Shown here in pieces: positions 10,691-23,213 of a DNA stretch of 64,000 nt. Made by a program: the position numbers and the translations under genes. Source of the DNA: Ephemerocybe angulata (lineage: Eukaryota; Basidiomycota; Agaricomycetes; Agaricales; Psathyrellaceae); NCBI GenBank assembly GCA_013368325.1, contig JAACJK010000163.1, positions 1,550,001 to 1,614,000 on the forward strand, read 5' to 3'. Position 1 is the first letter of the stretch. Each line of letters starts with the position of its first letter. Under the pieces are notes generated by a model, which searched no databases, was not told where the DNA came from, and saw only the letters and a list, made by a program, of their open reading frames with translations.

Positions 10691-13600
10691 ATGCCCACCA
10701 CGAGTCCAGTTACTCTTCCCATTACGCAGCTTAGAGGAGCTCCTCAAGTGGAATGGCCACCCCAGGGCCCAAAGAAAAAGGGAAAGAAAGCCAGTAAGAA
10801 GAAGAAGAGGGACGCACAACAGAACAAAGTCGGTATCTCTTCGTGAGATTCATGTCATCGTGCACACTGACCCCAGATACCCAAAGGCAGTGGCAGTGGA
10901 TGCCCCAGATGCTTCACGCAGCAACCAGACTCACCCTGGCCCCACTCAGGCTGATGTCCAAAGCTCTTCTCGAGCCAACCACACCATCAAACCTCGGAAG
11001 GTGCGTACTTCTCACTCGCTTGTGTCTGTGCCAGGGACTATGAGCTAACCGGCAAGACACCATGATAGGAACAAAACACCCCTCGGAAACAATCTGCGCT
11101 TGATCATTTCTTTGCACAGTTTCCAGAAGTCAAGTACAACCGGAAGGAAAGCCCATTCACCAGTTTTGATGCACTGTGCAAGGCCTTGGGTGCCAAGCAT
11201 AACACTCCAGAGTGGAAGGATCTTCAAGGGGCTTTTTATGTTGCTTTCTTAAAATCGAACGTCAGTTTCATGGCCTATCACTCCCCTCCATGACCAAATC
11301 ACATAGAGCTCACAATACGCACAGGGAATAACACACACTCTGTTAGAGTGGTTCTTCATTCAATATGGCAACAGACACGACTTTCAATTCAACGCGGCAC
11401 AACCAGCGACGACAGAATTCAGACGGCTATGCAGCGCTCTTCACCTGAAGAAAGGAGCCCCAGGCTACGAGAAGGTCCACCAGGCATTTGCGGACGCCAT
11501 GGCCACGCAGTTTGGCTTACGCTATGGAAACGACATGGACGACTTGGCCGCATGGCAGAAGCTCTGCGCCAGAATTGGCTGCATCCCTCCCCCAGACTCT
11601 CTGGACGCCGCGCGCTCGGTAAGTTCTACAAGCCAGGCAGGCGCTTATCAAACCATTCTAACGTCGAGCATGCTCTTCAGCTTGTTTTGAACGCCGACGT
11701 CAACCTGGTCGACCTAACGGACGACAGCTTTGAAGGCAAACATCGACTTTCGCCGAGGTTATGCAGCTACAAGGTTTTCCCGATCGGGTCGTCTAAGGCT
11801 GGCGACATTCTAACCACGCTCCTCGCCCTTCATTATGGGGGAGATACCAGTGCCTGGGCCGGTGGGCCTTCGATAAGGCACAGGTCTGGTGCCGACGAAG
11901 TCCCCAGTGCGAGCGCGCCTGGACAGGTCACGGTCTCCGGAGATGCAATAAACGCTCTACCCCAACATCCTCCCGAGCCTCAGCAGGTGCATACTTAAAC
12001 TCGCTAGCGGAAATTATGAGCTGACCAGTTCGACAGCAGCAGCCCGCCCCCCTGGATCAAACCCCTCTTGATCTCTTCTTTGCGAGGTTTTCGGTCAAGT
12101 ACGGTGGAAACGGACATGACTTCCAATTCAACGCGGCACAACCAGCGACGACAGAGTTCAGACGGCTGTGCAGCGCTCTTCGCCTGAAGAAAGGAGCCCC
12201 CGGCTACGAGAAGGTTCGCCAGGCATTTGCGGACGCCATGGCCACGCAGTTTGGCTTACGCTATGGAAACGACATGGACGACTTGGCCGCATGGCAGAAG
12301 CTCTGCGCCAGAATTGGCTGCATCCCTCCCCCAGACACTCTGGACGCCGCGCGCTCGGTAAGTTCTACAAGCTGGCAGGCCCGCGCTTATCAAATCATCA
12401 TTCTAACGCCGAGCACGCCGGTCTGCAGCTTGTTTTGAACGCCGACGTCAACCTGGTCGACCTAACTGACGACAGCTTTGAAGGCAAACGTCTACTTTCG
12501 CCAAGGTACTACAGCTACAAGATTTTCCCCATCGGCTCACCCAAGGCTGGCGACATCCTAACCACGCTCCTCGCCCTTCACTTTGGCGGGGATCCCGCTG
12601 CCTTTGCCGGTGGCCCTTCGATAAGGCACAGGCCTGGTGCCGATGCGGCTGGAAATTCGGAAGAAGTCCCCAGTGCGAGCGCGCCTGGTCCACCACTGGT
12701 ATACCGGGGCGTGGAACCTGGGCCTCCCGAACCGCCTACGTCGTCATCCACCATCGCTCGCCGAGGCGTTGCAATGCCCTCGAGCACCACCCGCTCATCA
12801 GGGCTGCTCCCATCAGGCCGCCCAGCTGCGCTCCAGGGAGCCCATATCCAGGTCTTCGAAGAGCACGGCGCGAAGGGACCCTTATACGACTTCTTCGCTC
12901 ACCCCTCCTTCCAAGGTTTCCGATATGAAAGCGCTGACCCTATGGAAGAATTCGAGCGCCTTTGGGATCACCTCGAAGTGAGGAATGTCGTCGAGTTCTA
13001 CCCAGAGCGGCGCGAATATCTCTACCAGCAGTTCGAGCTGGCGCTTATTGGGCAGTTCGAGTCCGTATTCGGAAAGGGCACCAATGACATAGGTGTGTGG
13101 GTGAAGTTGGGACGAAGGTTCGGCGCATATCTAGATCCCGGCACACCATACACGCTATACAATATCCGGGAGGTGAGTCGCCCCTTCCTCTTCATCTCGG
13201 TTCAAAAGATTAACTCGCTGTTATAGGTCGCTTGGATGACATACGTGAATATGGTCGATGTCATGAACCCAGCGATTCCGGATGGGTGTATGCCCAAGTT
13301 CCCTACCGTGCAGGCGCTGATTAGCTACACACTAGGACAGACCACCCCCTCGAAGAAGTTTCCCTGGGACGGGAGCCGAGAGAGCCTCTTATCGTGCCTC
13401 CTCCGCAGGATTCCAGATAGTCCAGACGAGCGCCAGGTCTTCGATGGAGTGGCACCAGGGGGGCCTCTTTACACCTTCTTTGCGTCCTACGGCAGCACAG
13501 ATTTCGTATATGAGCCAGGCGATCCGACGACCGAGTTCCACAGGCTCTGGAGGGAAACTTTGGGACTCTCATTTCGCTCTGACACGCAGGTGGGCATGTA

Positions 13601-14094
13601 CAGTGCATTTGGAGCTGCACTCAGAGCGCAGTTCACCCATTGGTTCGGCGGCCGCGTCGATGATCGCTGTGCGTGGGAGATGCTGTGCAGGAGGCTGGGT
13701 CTTCGACCCATACCCAGTGAATTGAAGGATATCCGAGAAGTGAGTGCACTTTGACCTGGTCACTAGTTCATTAAATCGAAATACCGATCTAACACTATGA
13801 CTGCAGCTGGTTGTATACACGTTCACGAACATGGTCGACGTCGTGAATGTGACCATTCCCGACGGGATGATGCTCACTTTTGACAGTGAGACGAGTCTGA
13901 GCCGCTATTCTAGGCTTGAGTGCCACCCTTCAAGGATATTTCCATCGTCGGAAGTAGAGAGTCAAGATATCTTGTATATGCTCCTCCGTCATATAGTCAA
14001 TCCCCGTGAGGAAATGAGGGTTGGAGGTCGTCTGAACGCCCGCCCCCGGGAGAGAATGGGGGATGGACGTCGTCGTGGCCGGCGTGGCATCTAG
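10691..14094 (+). CDS. Modular protein of tandem uncharacterised basidiomycete domains
   Basis: The ATG at 10691 (CACAATG context) opens a Lys-rich head (PKKKGKKASKKKKR), possibly nuclear. After it come one partial and four complete copies of a domain of about 120-150 residues. Each complete copy has a first half ending near W-x-x-L-(C/G)-x-R-(L/I/F)-G and a second half with VN(M/L)VD(V/L) and D-I-L-x-x-L-L-(R/A)-x-I/L. Examples are AAWQKLCARIG plus VNLVDLTDD, and CAWEMLCRRLG plus TNMVDVVN. In all four an intron falls at the same point between the halves (donors after IPPPDSLDAARS, IPPPDTLDAARS, YNIRE and KDIRE). Copies 1 and 2 are almost identical in DNA, including the intron. I know this domain only as a recurrent family in agaricomycete proteomes without assigned function. 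It has no signal peptide or membrane segment. The stop is TAG at 14092. Confidence 0.75.
11391..12690 (+). repeat. Recent 739-bp internal tandem duplication
   Basis: The block beginning AACGCGGCAC at 11391 recurs at 12130, an offset of 739 bp. Similarity is very high through the exon, the shared intron (donor GTAAGTTCTACAAG in both) and the following exon. Differences are mostly single bases, with small indels in the intron. Confidence 0.9.
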
Positions 14095-14234
14095 TAGCAC
14101 TGTATAAACATGTTCTTATTCTAGTTTCTGTCTCAACCATGTCCTCTAACTTGTGTACTTGTACGATTGCGAATACGGTTGATTAAATTAAAAGCGAACT
14201 GCGAGGGACGAGAAATGCGCCATCCCTCAACTTG

Positions 14235-14345
14235 AGCTCCGCTACGAGAATGCATGCCGTCGAGGGTCATTCCGAGGGGGGAGGTGCACGACGTGGATAT
14301 CTTGTCGGTGCTGCTTCGCGAGATAGTCAGGACTCCTTCAAGGCA
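14235..14345 (+). pseudogene. Decayed extra unit of the upstream modular gene
   Basis: About 140 bp past the modular gene's stop, one frame reads LRECMPSRVIP followed by EVHDVDILSVLLREIV. This aligns with the last unit of the gene (RLECHPSRIFP, then EVESQDILYMLLRHIV near 13915-14000). There is no start and no flanking exon, so this is a remnant of a former additional unit or of a duplicated 3' end. Confidence 0.65.
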
Positions 14346-14563
14346 ACCCAATGGCCCCGGGGCCTGGTCGCCTTCGTCGAGAGGCCATTCTTCGCAAGCT
14401 GTGAGATAGCGTTCTATCTGTACTTGTAGTTTGTCACCAAGAATATGAATTTGAAATGAGATGGCCTGTCATAAAGCCCCGGATGCCGGGAGGGACAGAC
14501 GCCCAGTACCATCCGGGCGCCTTAAACATGCCATCTCCTCCTCATCCAACCCCGCAGGCTTCC

Positions 14564-15040
14564 TCAACCCCTCCACTTCTTCTTCGGCGCCTCCTCATCC
14601 TCGATCTTCCTGGGAGCCCGCCTACTCGACGCCGCACTCCTCGCATTCTCCTCCGACCTGAGCGTTGGAGCAGTCCAGAATGACTGCTCTCGGCGAGCAG
14701 GCTGGTGGGCTGGTGCGTGGATCGGGAAAGCGTCGGGTGGAGGCAGCAAAGCGAAGGCGAAGCCGTTCGGATATGTAGCGTCGAAGGCAAGAAGGGATGT
14801 CTATTCTCAGCGCGCTGGCGGTGACTGCATCGGGTCAGAGGATCTAATCTAATCTACCGGCAGGGACGACGAGGTGGTGATCTGCACTGCCACAGCGTCA
14901 CCGCGCGCTTCCAGCTTCGTCCTCCGAGTCACCGGCCTCTTCTCATCACTGCTCTCACTCTCCTCCCTCATCCTCGTCTTGAAACACCTCCTCGCCGCAC
15001 AGCTCTCGATTTCATCGTTCTGCGGCGTCGAATCCGCGCG
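14564..15040 (-). pseudogene. 3' fragment of an unidentified gene
   Basis: On the minus strand an open segment from about 15040 (NDEIESCAARRC, then EESESSDEKRPVTRRTK) runs to a donor after 14858. It resumes at 14800 after a 57-bp intron (GTAGAT to ATAG) in the same phase, with DATYPNGFAFALLPPPDAF. It continues through a Ser/Arg/Lys-rich tail and ends KIEDEEAPKKKWRG at a TGA at 14564. Phase agreement and composition suggest genuine C-terminal exons. No 5' part exists: the adjoining DNA from 15047 belongs to an unrelated fragment on the other strand. I do not recognise the family. Confidence 0.45.
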
Positions 15041-15046
15041 TCGACG

Positions 15047-15560
15047 GTGTGTATGTCTACCCGTTCAAACTTCAAGACGCTGCCCCCTTTGACATCCCAC
15101 GTCCATCCCCGCTTCGTCATAGCGGCGCTTGTTCGCACGATAGCGTGTCCCGAGATCATTCAACGGTCGCGATACCGGGAGATAATGAAGGAAAACCCAC
15201 ACTTTCGCCAGATGCTGGTCCTGTATAGGCGTTGGGCGAATTAAAACCTCGCTCTTCACCTGTCGGATCGTTCATACATTCCGGAAGCACCTCCCGACGA
15301 TACCGGCAGCAAAGGCGATGCAGATCTATCAGACAATGAGTGCGAGTCCGAAGGCGATAGCGTAGCTACGGCCCCATGTCGTACGGTACTCTGGGTGAAA
15401 AGAAACCGCCGGCGAAAAAGCGCACACTCTGGCATTCCTCATCTGACCCCAGCTACCTGACACGTCAGAAACTGAGAGCCTACGATACCACGGAAGGCGG
15501 TGGGCAATGGACTGAAGAAAACATACCTCAATCTTCAACTCTGACTTACATGGTACATGA
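15047..15560 (+). pseudogene. Broken 3' fragment of an HNH-nuclease-like gene
   Basis: The frame contains FKTLPPLTSHVHPRFVIAAL, then YREIMKENPHF and YRRWAN, then in pieces YIPEAP, ESEGDSVATAPC and LTRQKLRAYD, and finally GGGQWTEENI. The same order occurs in the intact relative at 29464-30048 (FKTLPLLISHIQPKF, LVKEYPQLSRV, YSRWVRD, FVPEAL, GDSVVTDPC, LTRQKLREYS, GGGWTKESI). Two disablements are visible. Near 15062 the VYPF codons and the FKTLPP codons are in different frames because of an apparent 7-bp insertion (TTCAAACTTCAAG against the expected TTCAAG). At 15241 a TAA stands where the relative has Arg-Asp. Upstream exons are missing, and a further frame change is needed near 15385. Confidence 0.7.
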
Positions 15561-16202
15561 TGGCATCAGCGGCATTTAATCCAAGTAAGCGCCTATGCGT
15601 CCATCTCCTCCCCCAGTTCGTCATGGGCGACGACCTAAAGATAATGCACATTGAAGGTCCATCATCCAAGGACATTGTTGTGCGTGGTCAGGGACCTTGC
15701 AGAAGAAGCACAGCCATTGGCCTTGGGAGAAGAAACAGCAGCTGGGAGCTCTCAACGAATTATTCACGGGCGCTTGCGCTCATAGATCTGAGCGAAACTC
15801 GACGTCAGAGAATGCAAATGTCGTATACAAAGGAAGTAATGGTTAGTGTTCGGGAACCCATCCATGTTTCCAATTGGCGGCTAGTCGAGTCTCTCTCCCA
15901 TATCAGGTGGACATCAAGGACATATTCAAGAGCGATTCTCTGTGTTAGACTTTTGGTTCTGAATTCCAAGTGTAGTTAGTACTGGATGGATGACTACAAA
16001 TAAATATGGAAAATGCATATATTACGGTCGTTAGTGGCGTGAAAATGTAGGGTGAATAAATATAGAATGCGTCATGACATCCACTCGACATGAACAAGAA
16101 AGGGTTATGATTGGGGTTGAAGCGGTCGTTAAGTTAAAGCCATGAAAAAGGAAAGAAAGAAAGCGAAATAGCCCAAGCATCAACATCTACGTACAAGTCC
16201 TT
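15561..16202. other. Intergenic, nothing supported
   Basis: The open frames here are short and have no recognisable motif. The right part (15990-16150) is A-rich and is probably the 3' flank of the STE12 gene on the minus strand. Confidence 0.5.
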
Positions 16203-19200
16203 TCAAAGCGTTGGAAGATGTGAAGGATAATACCCGTCCCCAAACTGCTGCTGCTGTTGCTGCCCAAACTGCGGCATCGACGCCGAATGCTGAGGGGCGC
16301 CGAATCCCTGCCCCTGTGCCCCAAACTGACCTGGAAGATCAATGCTGTAGGGAGCAGGCGACTCCGTCACTCCCTGTTGCACAAACGCCGGCGAATCCGT
16401 CCTGAATACAGCGTCGGAGAACCCATTCCCAGCGTCCGCGCCCCCCATCGCCACATCCGGCGCGCCCATCGACATCATGTGCTTCATCTGCTCCTGCACC
16501 TGCATGACCCCCGGAGGCGCGTAGTTCGAGCTCCTCGAGCTCGACCTCACATGAGCGCCGAACTCCGACGCGCTGGCGAGAGGAATGTTGTGCAGACTGG
16601 GGCTGGAGTGCGCAGAGCCCGATCGTGAGGACGAGGCGTATCCGCTCGCGTATGGATGGTACCCGCGGTGACTCGACGCACCGCTGCTCGAGCCAACACT
16701 CGCAGGGGTGCCGCCCATGGGGTTGAACTCCCCACTGTTAGCGGTACCCGGCCTCCTGATGGGCTCGCCGTTACGAGCATGGGATGGAGTCATGCTGCGA
16801 TGCCTGCGGATGGGGCCTGCGCCGATGCTTGCGTCGTCGAGCACCATGCTAGGAGCGTACAGATTGCCATGATCAAAGTTAGCCTTGTGCGATGGTGCAG
16901 ACATGGCAGCGGCGGCGGCGAAGTCGTCTCCGTAGCTCGACGAGATCGAGGAGCCAGCTGAATGGCCTTGGAGCTGCTGGAGATAGTTTGCCGGAGAGGA
17001 TGTTATGGAGTTGCGGTTGCTGCGAAGGCTGATGTGCCCAGGATTTGGCGACGGCATGCTGATCGTGCTGAACGCGGGGCTCGCTGTAGGACGGTTCCAC
17101 TGCGACGGGTCTGTGTTGAAGTCTCCGGACGAGAACAGTGCGGATTGGACTGGGTAGTACCCTGAACCGGAATTCGCAACCATGAGGAGCCCTTCCTCGT
17201 CTCCCTGGACCTCCTGAACATCGCTCGCCTCAAGCTCCCGCATCTGGACGTCAGGAGCGTAGGTCCCAGCCATCCCAAGCGCAGAGAGGTCCACGCCCGT
17301 CAAAGCCTGATAGTTCATATCACCAAGCGACGCGGTGTACCTCGCCCAATCCTCATCTTCGCTCTCCCCTCCGCTATGATCGCCGCTGTGGCCGGATGAA
17401 GCGTCACGGTCGTCGTCCATGTTCTCGTTCCACTCCCCGTTTGCATTGTCCGATCCGGAGTTTTCTGCGCTTCCATCGCCTGGGCCCCCCATTCCTGGGG
17501 CCCCACCTGGTCCTGAGCCGGTGCGATCGTGAGTGCGGAGATGTTGGTTAAGGTTATCACTCCTCGAAAAGCGCTTCTTGCACTTGGGACAGGTGAAGGG
17601 CCTCTCCATCGTATGGGTGCGAAGGTGCCGTTTGAGGTGCTCCATGCGCTTGAAGAGCCGCCCGCACGAGAACAACGGGCAGACGAAAGCTTTGATCTTG
17701 CCATCGGCGCCGTGCTGCTCGTACATCGCCGTGCTGGAGACAGGAGCGGGGGGAGGAGGGGCTGGTCGTGGCTGCTGCTGCGGAGGCAGCGTTCCTGAAG
17801 TCGAGGCAGTCAAGCCCGCTGATGAAACGGGCACTTGGTTGAAGACGTTCTGGGCCGAGAAGAAGTCGTTTGTGCCAAAGGATGAGGAGAGGTTCCCGCC
17901 ATGGTACGAATGGCGGTGCGGATGAGTAGATGGTGTGATCTGGTCGGTGCTGCGTCCCCGTAGGTGACCAGGGCGGGCCATGGTGCTTTGGCCAAGCTCG
18001 AAGACATGGGTCGAAGGACCGGTGGCCGCTGTGGGCGGCGGCGCTGGTGGAGCGCCTTCGCTGTAGTACACATTTACTTCTCCTATTGGCTGGGAAACCC
18101 TGGGCTTCCTGATGACGCCGTCCGCGGGGAGGAGCTCGCCCTTGGCTTGCTTTAGGAAGTAGTCCGCCGCGCTGAGTGAAGCTTCTCCTTGCCGCTGTTC
18201 GTCCTCCGAGCCTGGGCCAAATTCATGGCGGATACTCTCGTACCGGGGCACCAGTCGTGACCGCTCACGAGAGTGGCTGACGCTCCCGAGACGCCCTGAT
18301 GATCCAGCCTCGTTGGTTCGCCCCCTCTCCTCCGACGGATCTTCACTGTCCTGCCGCAAGAGCTTCTGCGACGAGGCCTTCTTCCGACGCTGCTTGTAGC
18401 CACTAGGCCCCAGGAGAGGGTACCCAAAGAGCAGCTGCTTCCCTACAGCATCAGCGACGCTGCCTCCGCTCGTTCTTGGGCGTCCATCATCATCAGTACC
18501 CATGACATCCTCCATATCGCTATGGCTATCGCTGCTCTCCTCCGTCATGTTGCCCCCTTCGATGCCGCTATCCTCGTCGTCTGGGTTGCTGCTGTCCTTC
18601 ACCGCGTTCCGAACATTCCTGTCAAACTCGCTCTCTCCATCACGGGCGCCTAGGGCTTTACTGAACTGCTCGTACAGCGGACGCTTGGAATCGTAGGTGA
18701 ACGACATCGCGGGCTCTCCGACGATAACCGTGGTCGGCTCCTGTCCCATCTTCTCGCGCTTGAGATCACGGTCGAGAGCATCGAGGAAAAGGCGGTCATG
18801 GGGCACAGAAAACCTAAGATCTTTGTTGAGAACCATCGAGATATGGCTTTAAACCTACTTACCAGTAAAAGACCTTCTGTTTTTTCTGCGTACGAATGCA
18901 CTGATACTTGAACAGAAGGTCCAAGAACGAACTCTGGAAGTATCGCAGAAACATGAGAAAAGCTGCGTAGCCAGTATGAGTTGGGCACGCACCTTGGGCT
19001 CCTCCAGACAAGCATCGACACCAGGTTTCAAGTTCCTCAGATCACTGAACACGCCCTCCTCGAACTTCTTCATGTTGCGAACCGGTCGGCCAAATGCCTG
19101 TAGAAGCAGCGCCAATCAGCATCCTGGTGTCAAAGATAATGATGAAGAAGAGAAGGAGCGATCATTGTTGATCGAACGCTGTCGACCTGCAGCTGGGACG

Positions 19201-20299
19201 ATCGAAACGCGCGTCAACCACGATGATGGTCGAACGGATCGCTTCTCGGAAGGGCACCGCTGCAGCCGTCGCAAAAGAGGCATCCACTCACCTCGAACCG
19301 GAAAACCAGTGCACGAACGATGTCTGTGCCCGTGATATGGTACAGCCCGTTCCACAGTACACATGTCACGAACTCCTGGCTAGGCAACATGAATCGATTC
19401 AATTGCGGGTGTGACGGTGCGTGTTGCGCGGGGTGGCTCGTGTACGATCCGTCGATTCCCATACCGGGATAGATATTGACACCCTGGGCGAAGGCCGTCG
19501 AAGCAGGTCCGCTCATGGTGATGTTGGCTGTGAGCTCCGTGTCGGTCGTGTGCCAGCGAGACGGGGCGGTCGCCAGGAAGTACTTCAATCGGTCCAACCA
19601 AGCCAACCTCTCCTTCTCTATCTGCGACAGCGGGCGGCTGAGTCCTTTTGAAAGCCCGGGGGTCCCGGCGATGTAGTCTTGTGCCGCTCGGTCGGTGATG
19701 TCTTGCTCCTGGTGGCGCTGTAGGTGCTGTTGTTGGGCGTCTGCGAAGCTAGAGTGCGCACTCGAAGCTGAACTCACATTTCCAGCGGAACTCAACCCGG
19801 CCGAGCTCATGCTGGACAGACCGGAAGAACCCGACGTCGTCGCGGTGGGCGTGACCAGCGAATTTCCACTGTCAGGCATGGGAGGGAGAGGCAGCGCCAG
19901 GGAGTTGTGGAATGCAGCGTGCTGGTGAGCATTGCCTGGCCGTGCGGTGCGCTCGTTTGGGTCGTGCTCCGACGAGGTGTTGGTGCTGACCTGGAGGGCT
20001 GGGGCCCCGGTCGAATACGCAGAGTACGAATGGCTTCGCTGCCCCATCTGGCTCGCCATGAATGGCTGGCTCCTTCGATTCGGGTGGACCGATACCGAGG
20101 GGTACGGGTTTCCGCCGGGAATGGGGTACGTTTGCGAGTGCATGTTCTGGTGGAGATGCGGCTGATATGGGGCAGATGGATCGAGATCGAGAGGGAAGGA
20201 ACGAGGGGAAGAGTGCGTAGAGGAAGGGTTCGAGTTTGAAAGGAAGTGTTGGCCGTAGGATGTGGATGCTTGCATAGCTGGATTGCCGAAGGGGTCCAT
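16203..20299 (-). CDS. STE12: Ste12-type transcription factor (homeodomain-like STE domain plus two C2H2 fingers)
   Basis: This nuclear transcription factor is the usual target of the pheromone/filamentation MAP kinase. The protein starts [17 protein letters not shown] at 20299 with a long Ser/Pro/Gln/His-rich leader. The STE domain spans the first introns: [19 protein letters not shown], then [19 protein letters not shown], then [20 protein letters not shown], and [17 protein letters not shown]. The last exon (from about 18836) carries an acidic/Ser-rich linker. Two C2H2 fingers follow: [23 protein letters not shown] and [22 protein letters not shown] Ser/Gly/Gln-rich tail ends at TGA 16203. 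Finger spacing (C-x4-C-x12-H-x3-H and C-x2-C-x12-H-x3-H) is intact. Finger-containing Ste12 is the form in filamentous fungi and basidiomycetes; yeast Ste12 lacks the fingers. A proline-rich PPPPAPV stretch precedes the fingers. Confidence 0.95.
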
Positions 20300-22537
20300 T
20301 GTGTCGACTATATGAATCTGAGAAGGAGGGTGAGTTGTCAGTCACTGTCACAATTGGGTTGGATACAGAATGGCCACAAATTAGAGGACTTGGGAAGCCT
20401 CATCAATCAGAGAAGAGTCCAGTAGTTCTCGATAGCAACAGCCGCTATTACGAGGAAGGGTGCGAGGTTACTCACCGAGATGGGTCACTTTTCTAGGGCT
20501 TCGAATGGTGGGTGGAGTAGAGGTCGTCTATCGTCGCGAGAGAAGGGGTTTATGGTGGTGAGTGAACAATCGATGCCGGCAACGTGGTCCTCGTATTTGC
20601 TACTAATACTGGGGTTCGGCTGGGATATGGTTATGATCGAGCGCACAGCTGCCTTCAAGGTTATGGTTCTTTCCGTGCGGCTTACTGATTAAAAAAGCGA
20701 GGCAAATGAGCAAGAGTTACTTCGACGAAGGTTATGGGTACTCACAATACGTTATGAGTATTGACCCAGCTGCTCAATATATCCGCGTTCTTTCCCCAGC
20801 TTCTATCGCCCGAGTTGACCGGGCTTTAGTTTCGAGGCTTTGTCGCCGAGCTCAGCTGGCGTTTAAATAACCTGCTTATGCTTGTGCAGTCACTGTCGGA
20901 TAGGGTGGTGGAGACGTCGTGGGCGTCGTGAGGCTTGATAGGAGGGGTATGCGGTGCGGAACGTCGATGATGGGCGTCAGTGGCTATGATGAACAATGAG
21001 ATGCCACCGGACGGAGGGAGGTGCAATGGAGGGGAGATTCAGCAGCCCGCGGTCCTGGACGTGCTTGGGGGAGAAACGGTAACAAGAGGGTTGGTGATGA
21101 CCGCGACGGCGAAACTATATCAATAAAATGCGCGCCCTCTCCAGTTCGATTTGTTCGGATTTGGGAGAGGGGGCAGTGCCTTAGATCTTGATGGGCCCCC
21201 TGTGACTGATGGAGGGAGATTTGATGATGCGATGCAGAACCAGCCCCGATTCCCGGAAGGAGGGTGTCCTCTCGAGGTCATTGACGGTATATAGCACTGT
21301 TGAAACCGATGAGGTGCGATTTCTCTTTCATTTCTTCTTGGTACCCCTTTATCAGTCCAATATTCTTTCTCAACCCTCATCCCTAGAGGCGTCGAACAGC
21401 AGTTCCCAGAGCAGCAACAGCTTATTCGAATATGAGCGACCAGGATGAATAATGCACACAGCCCCTCCCATTGAGCCGCAGTCACCAGTGCATATACACA
21501 GGTCTACCGACTCTATAGCTGCGACCGCAGGGTGCGTAACGTCGAACAAACCTGTCGCATTGGCAATTGCGCGTCGGTCGTTGTGCTACAGTGTTGAATG
21601 TTGCGACCCAGCGCAGTTGCCCAGCGGGCGGTCGTCGGTCAGCTCACATACATACATGTGCTCGACTTCCAACTCCGTTTCAATCAACAGCTTTTGAATT
21701 CCTCCGCATTATGGCTTCGTAATGATGGGGAGACCCTCCATGTTACTTGTGCCATTCAAATGTCCCCAAATTACAGATACATAAGAGTCTTGCATGTGGG
21801 GTGGTATTCAACACCTCGTCAGCCCAAACGTCGACTGATGTCCGTCCCACCCGACCTGAGAGATGCTTTACCAAACCACCCTTCGCACCAGAAAATCCTG
21901 CCGCAATCGGTCGATCGCATGAACAGCTCTTCTCTCATTAAAGGACCAGCGGTAAGCAGCTCGTAAGGCGCTCTCATAGTAAGCTCTACCCGGCGCTCCG
22001 AGCGATGCTTCCTCCGCTAAGCGCCCACACCCACCTAACGGTCCGCAGTCGTCCTCCCACGCGTTATGGCCATACATTTCGGACAGCTAACGTAGATGCC
22101 AATCTGGATTTGTGAAGGCTTGCTTACTTACTCTGCACCAACGTTCCCAGCTTGTCAAGCAGGATGGTTACTGTCCCGGCTATGAGGTATGGGGCGGCGA
22201 GTACTATGTAATCCTTGCGTGAGGCTGTACTAAGCGCTCCCCAATTCTTCCATTATATCTCTCCACGTGCCCAGCGACAGGCTACTTCAACTAGCTTCAA
22301 CTCAACTGAGCCCAACAAGCACCGAAATCCCCAGCCTTTGTCCTGGTCGGCCATACCCATATAGTATCTTCGTATCCAGAGCTCACATCGACTTACTTAC
22401 TTACTACTCTCAACTTCAGGTTACGGATAGGAGAGCCCTCGGCGGTACCTCCCTCTCCACCTATCAGGACTCTTACGCCATCCATGATGGCGGAGCTGAG
22501 ATCCGAACGAATACACCAGAATACGAGGACACCGGAG

Positions 22538-22599
22538 CCGTGGGGAGGTTCGTCCGCGGTCCGTTCGCGGTTCGCGGTCAACGGTTCGCGACGCCAAAT
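22538..22599 (+). repeat. Left arm of a 62-bp inverted repeat
   Basis: This copy (CCGTGGGG through GACGCCAAAT) is about 90% identical to the reverse complement of 23214-23275. Its core GTCCGCGGTCCGTTCGCGG is identical in both. It may be the end of a small non-autonomous element of about 740 bp. No target duplication was found. Confidence 0.7.
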
Positions 22600-23213
22600 C
22601 TTGGTGGTAAGCTCGGGTTTCCACACTTTCGAGCCAAAGGGACCACTCTATGGCAGTTATAACTGTTCAAACCTTTCGTGAAAGGGGGAAAGTCATTCAA
22701 AATGACGAAATCAGACTTTAAGCCCCTATATTACTAGTAATACAGCCATATGGGTTTGCCAGTGGAGGATGCCACAGGAAGGGCCTCAGCAAGGCTTCAG
22801 GATCTCTTGAATAAGACTTGAGGGCATGAATATGTGCTCCGTGACATATTTCCTAGCGTTCTTGGGTACTCCACTTTGTGTGCGTCGCGTGGAGCGGGAT
22901 TGCGGTTTAGGGAAATCGACAGCCATTGCAAGGTGAAGGGGTCATGCCACCGCACAACACAGAGCCTGGAAGGACAATGATATTCACAGCTAAGGACGAG
23001 AGAAATGACCGTCAGAAAAGTCTCAACCACGAGTCCAGGGACACCAGTGACCATTCAGTTCCCAACACCTGTGGTTAAGTAAATTAGGGGCTGCGAACCA
23101 TGTGCTCCTCGAACCCTACTTTCTATGGGTTTTAAAGTCGCGGTTGTTTCTCTAGATTATAATCTAACTGTGGGTTAAGGCCGGGCTGCTCAGAACATAC
23201 AGATTTTGGCGAA

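Noticed and set aside
11348..11998. Alternative plus-strand frame starting MVLHSIWQQ
   Set aside because: It runs in the wrong frame across the first half of unit 1 and only matches the real protein after the intron. The spliced reading gives the repeated domain.
22392..22404. TTAC microsatellite
   Set aside because: There are only three to four units. It is too short to be meaningful on its own.
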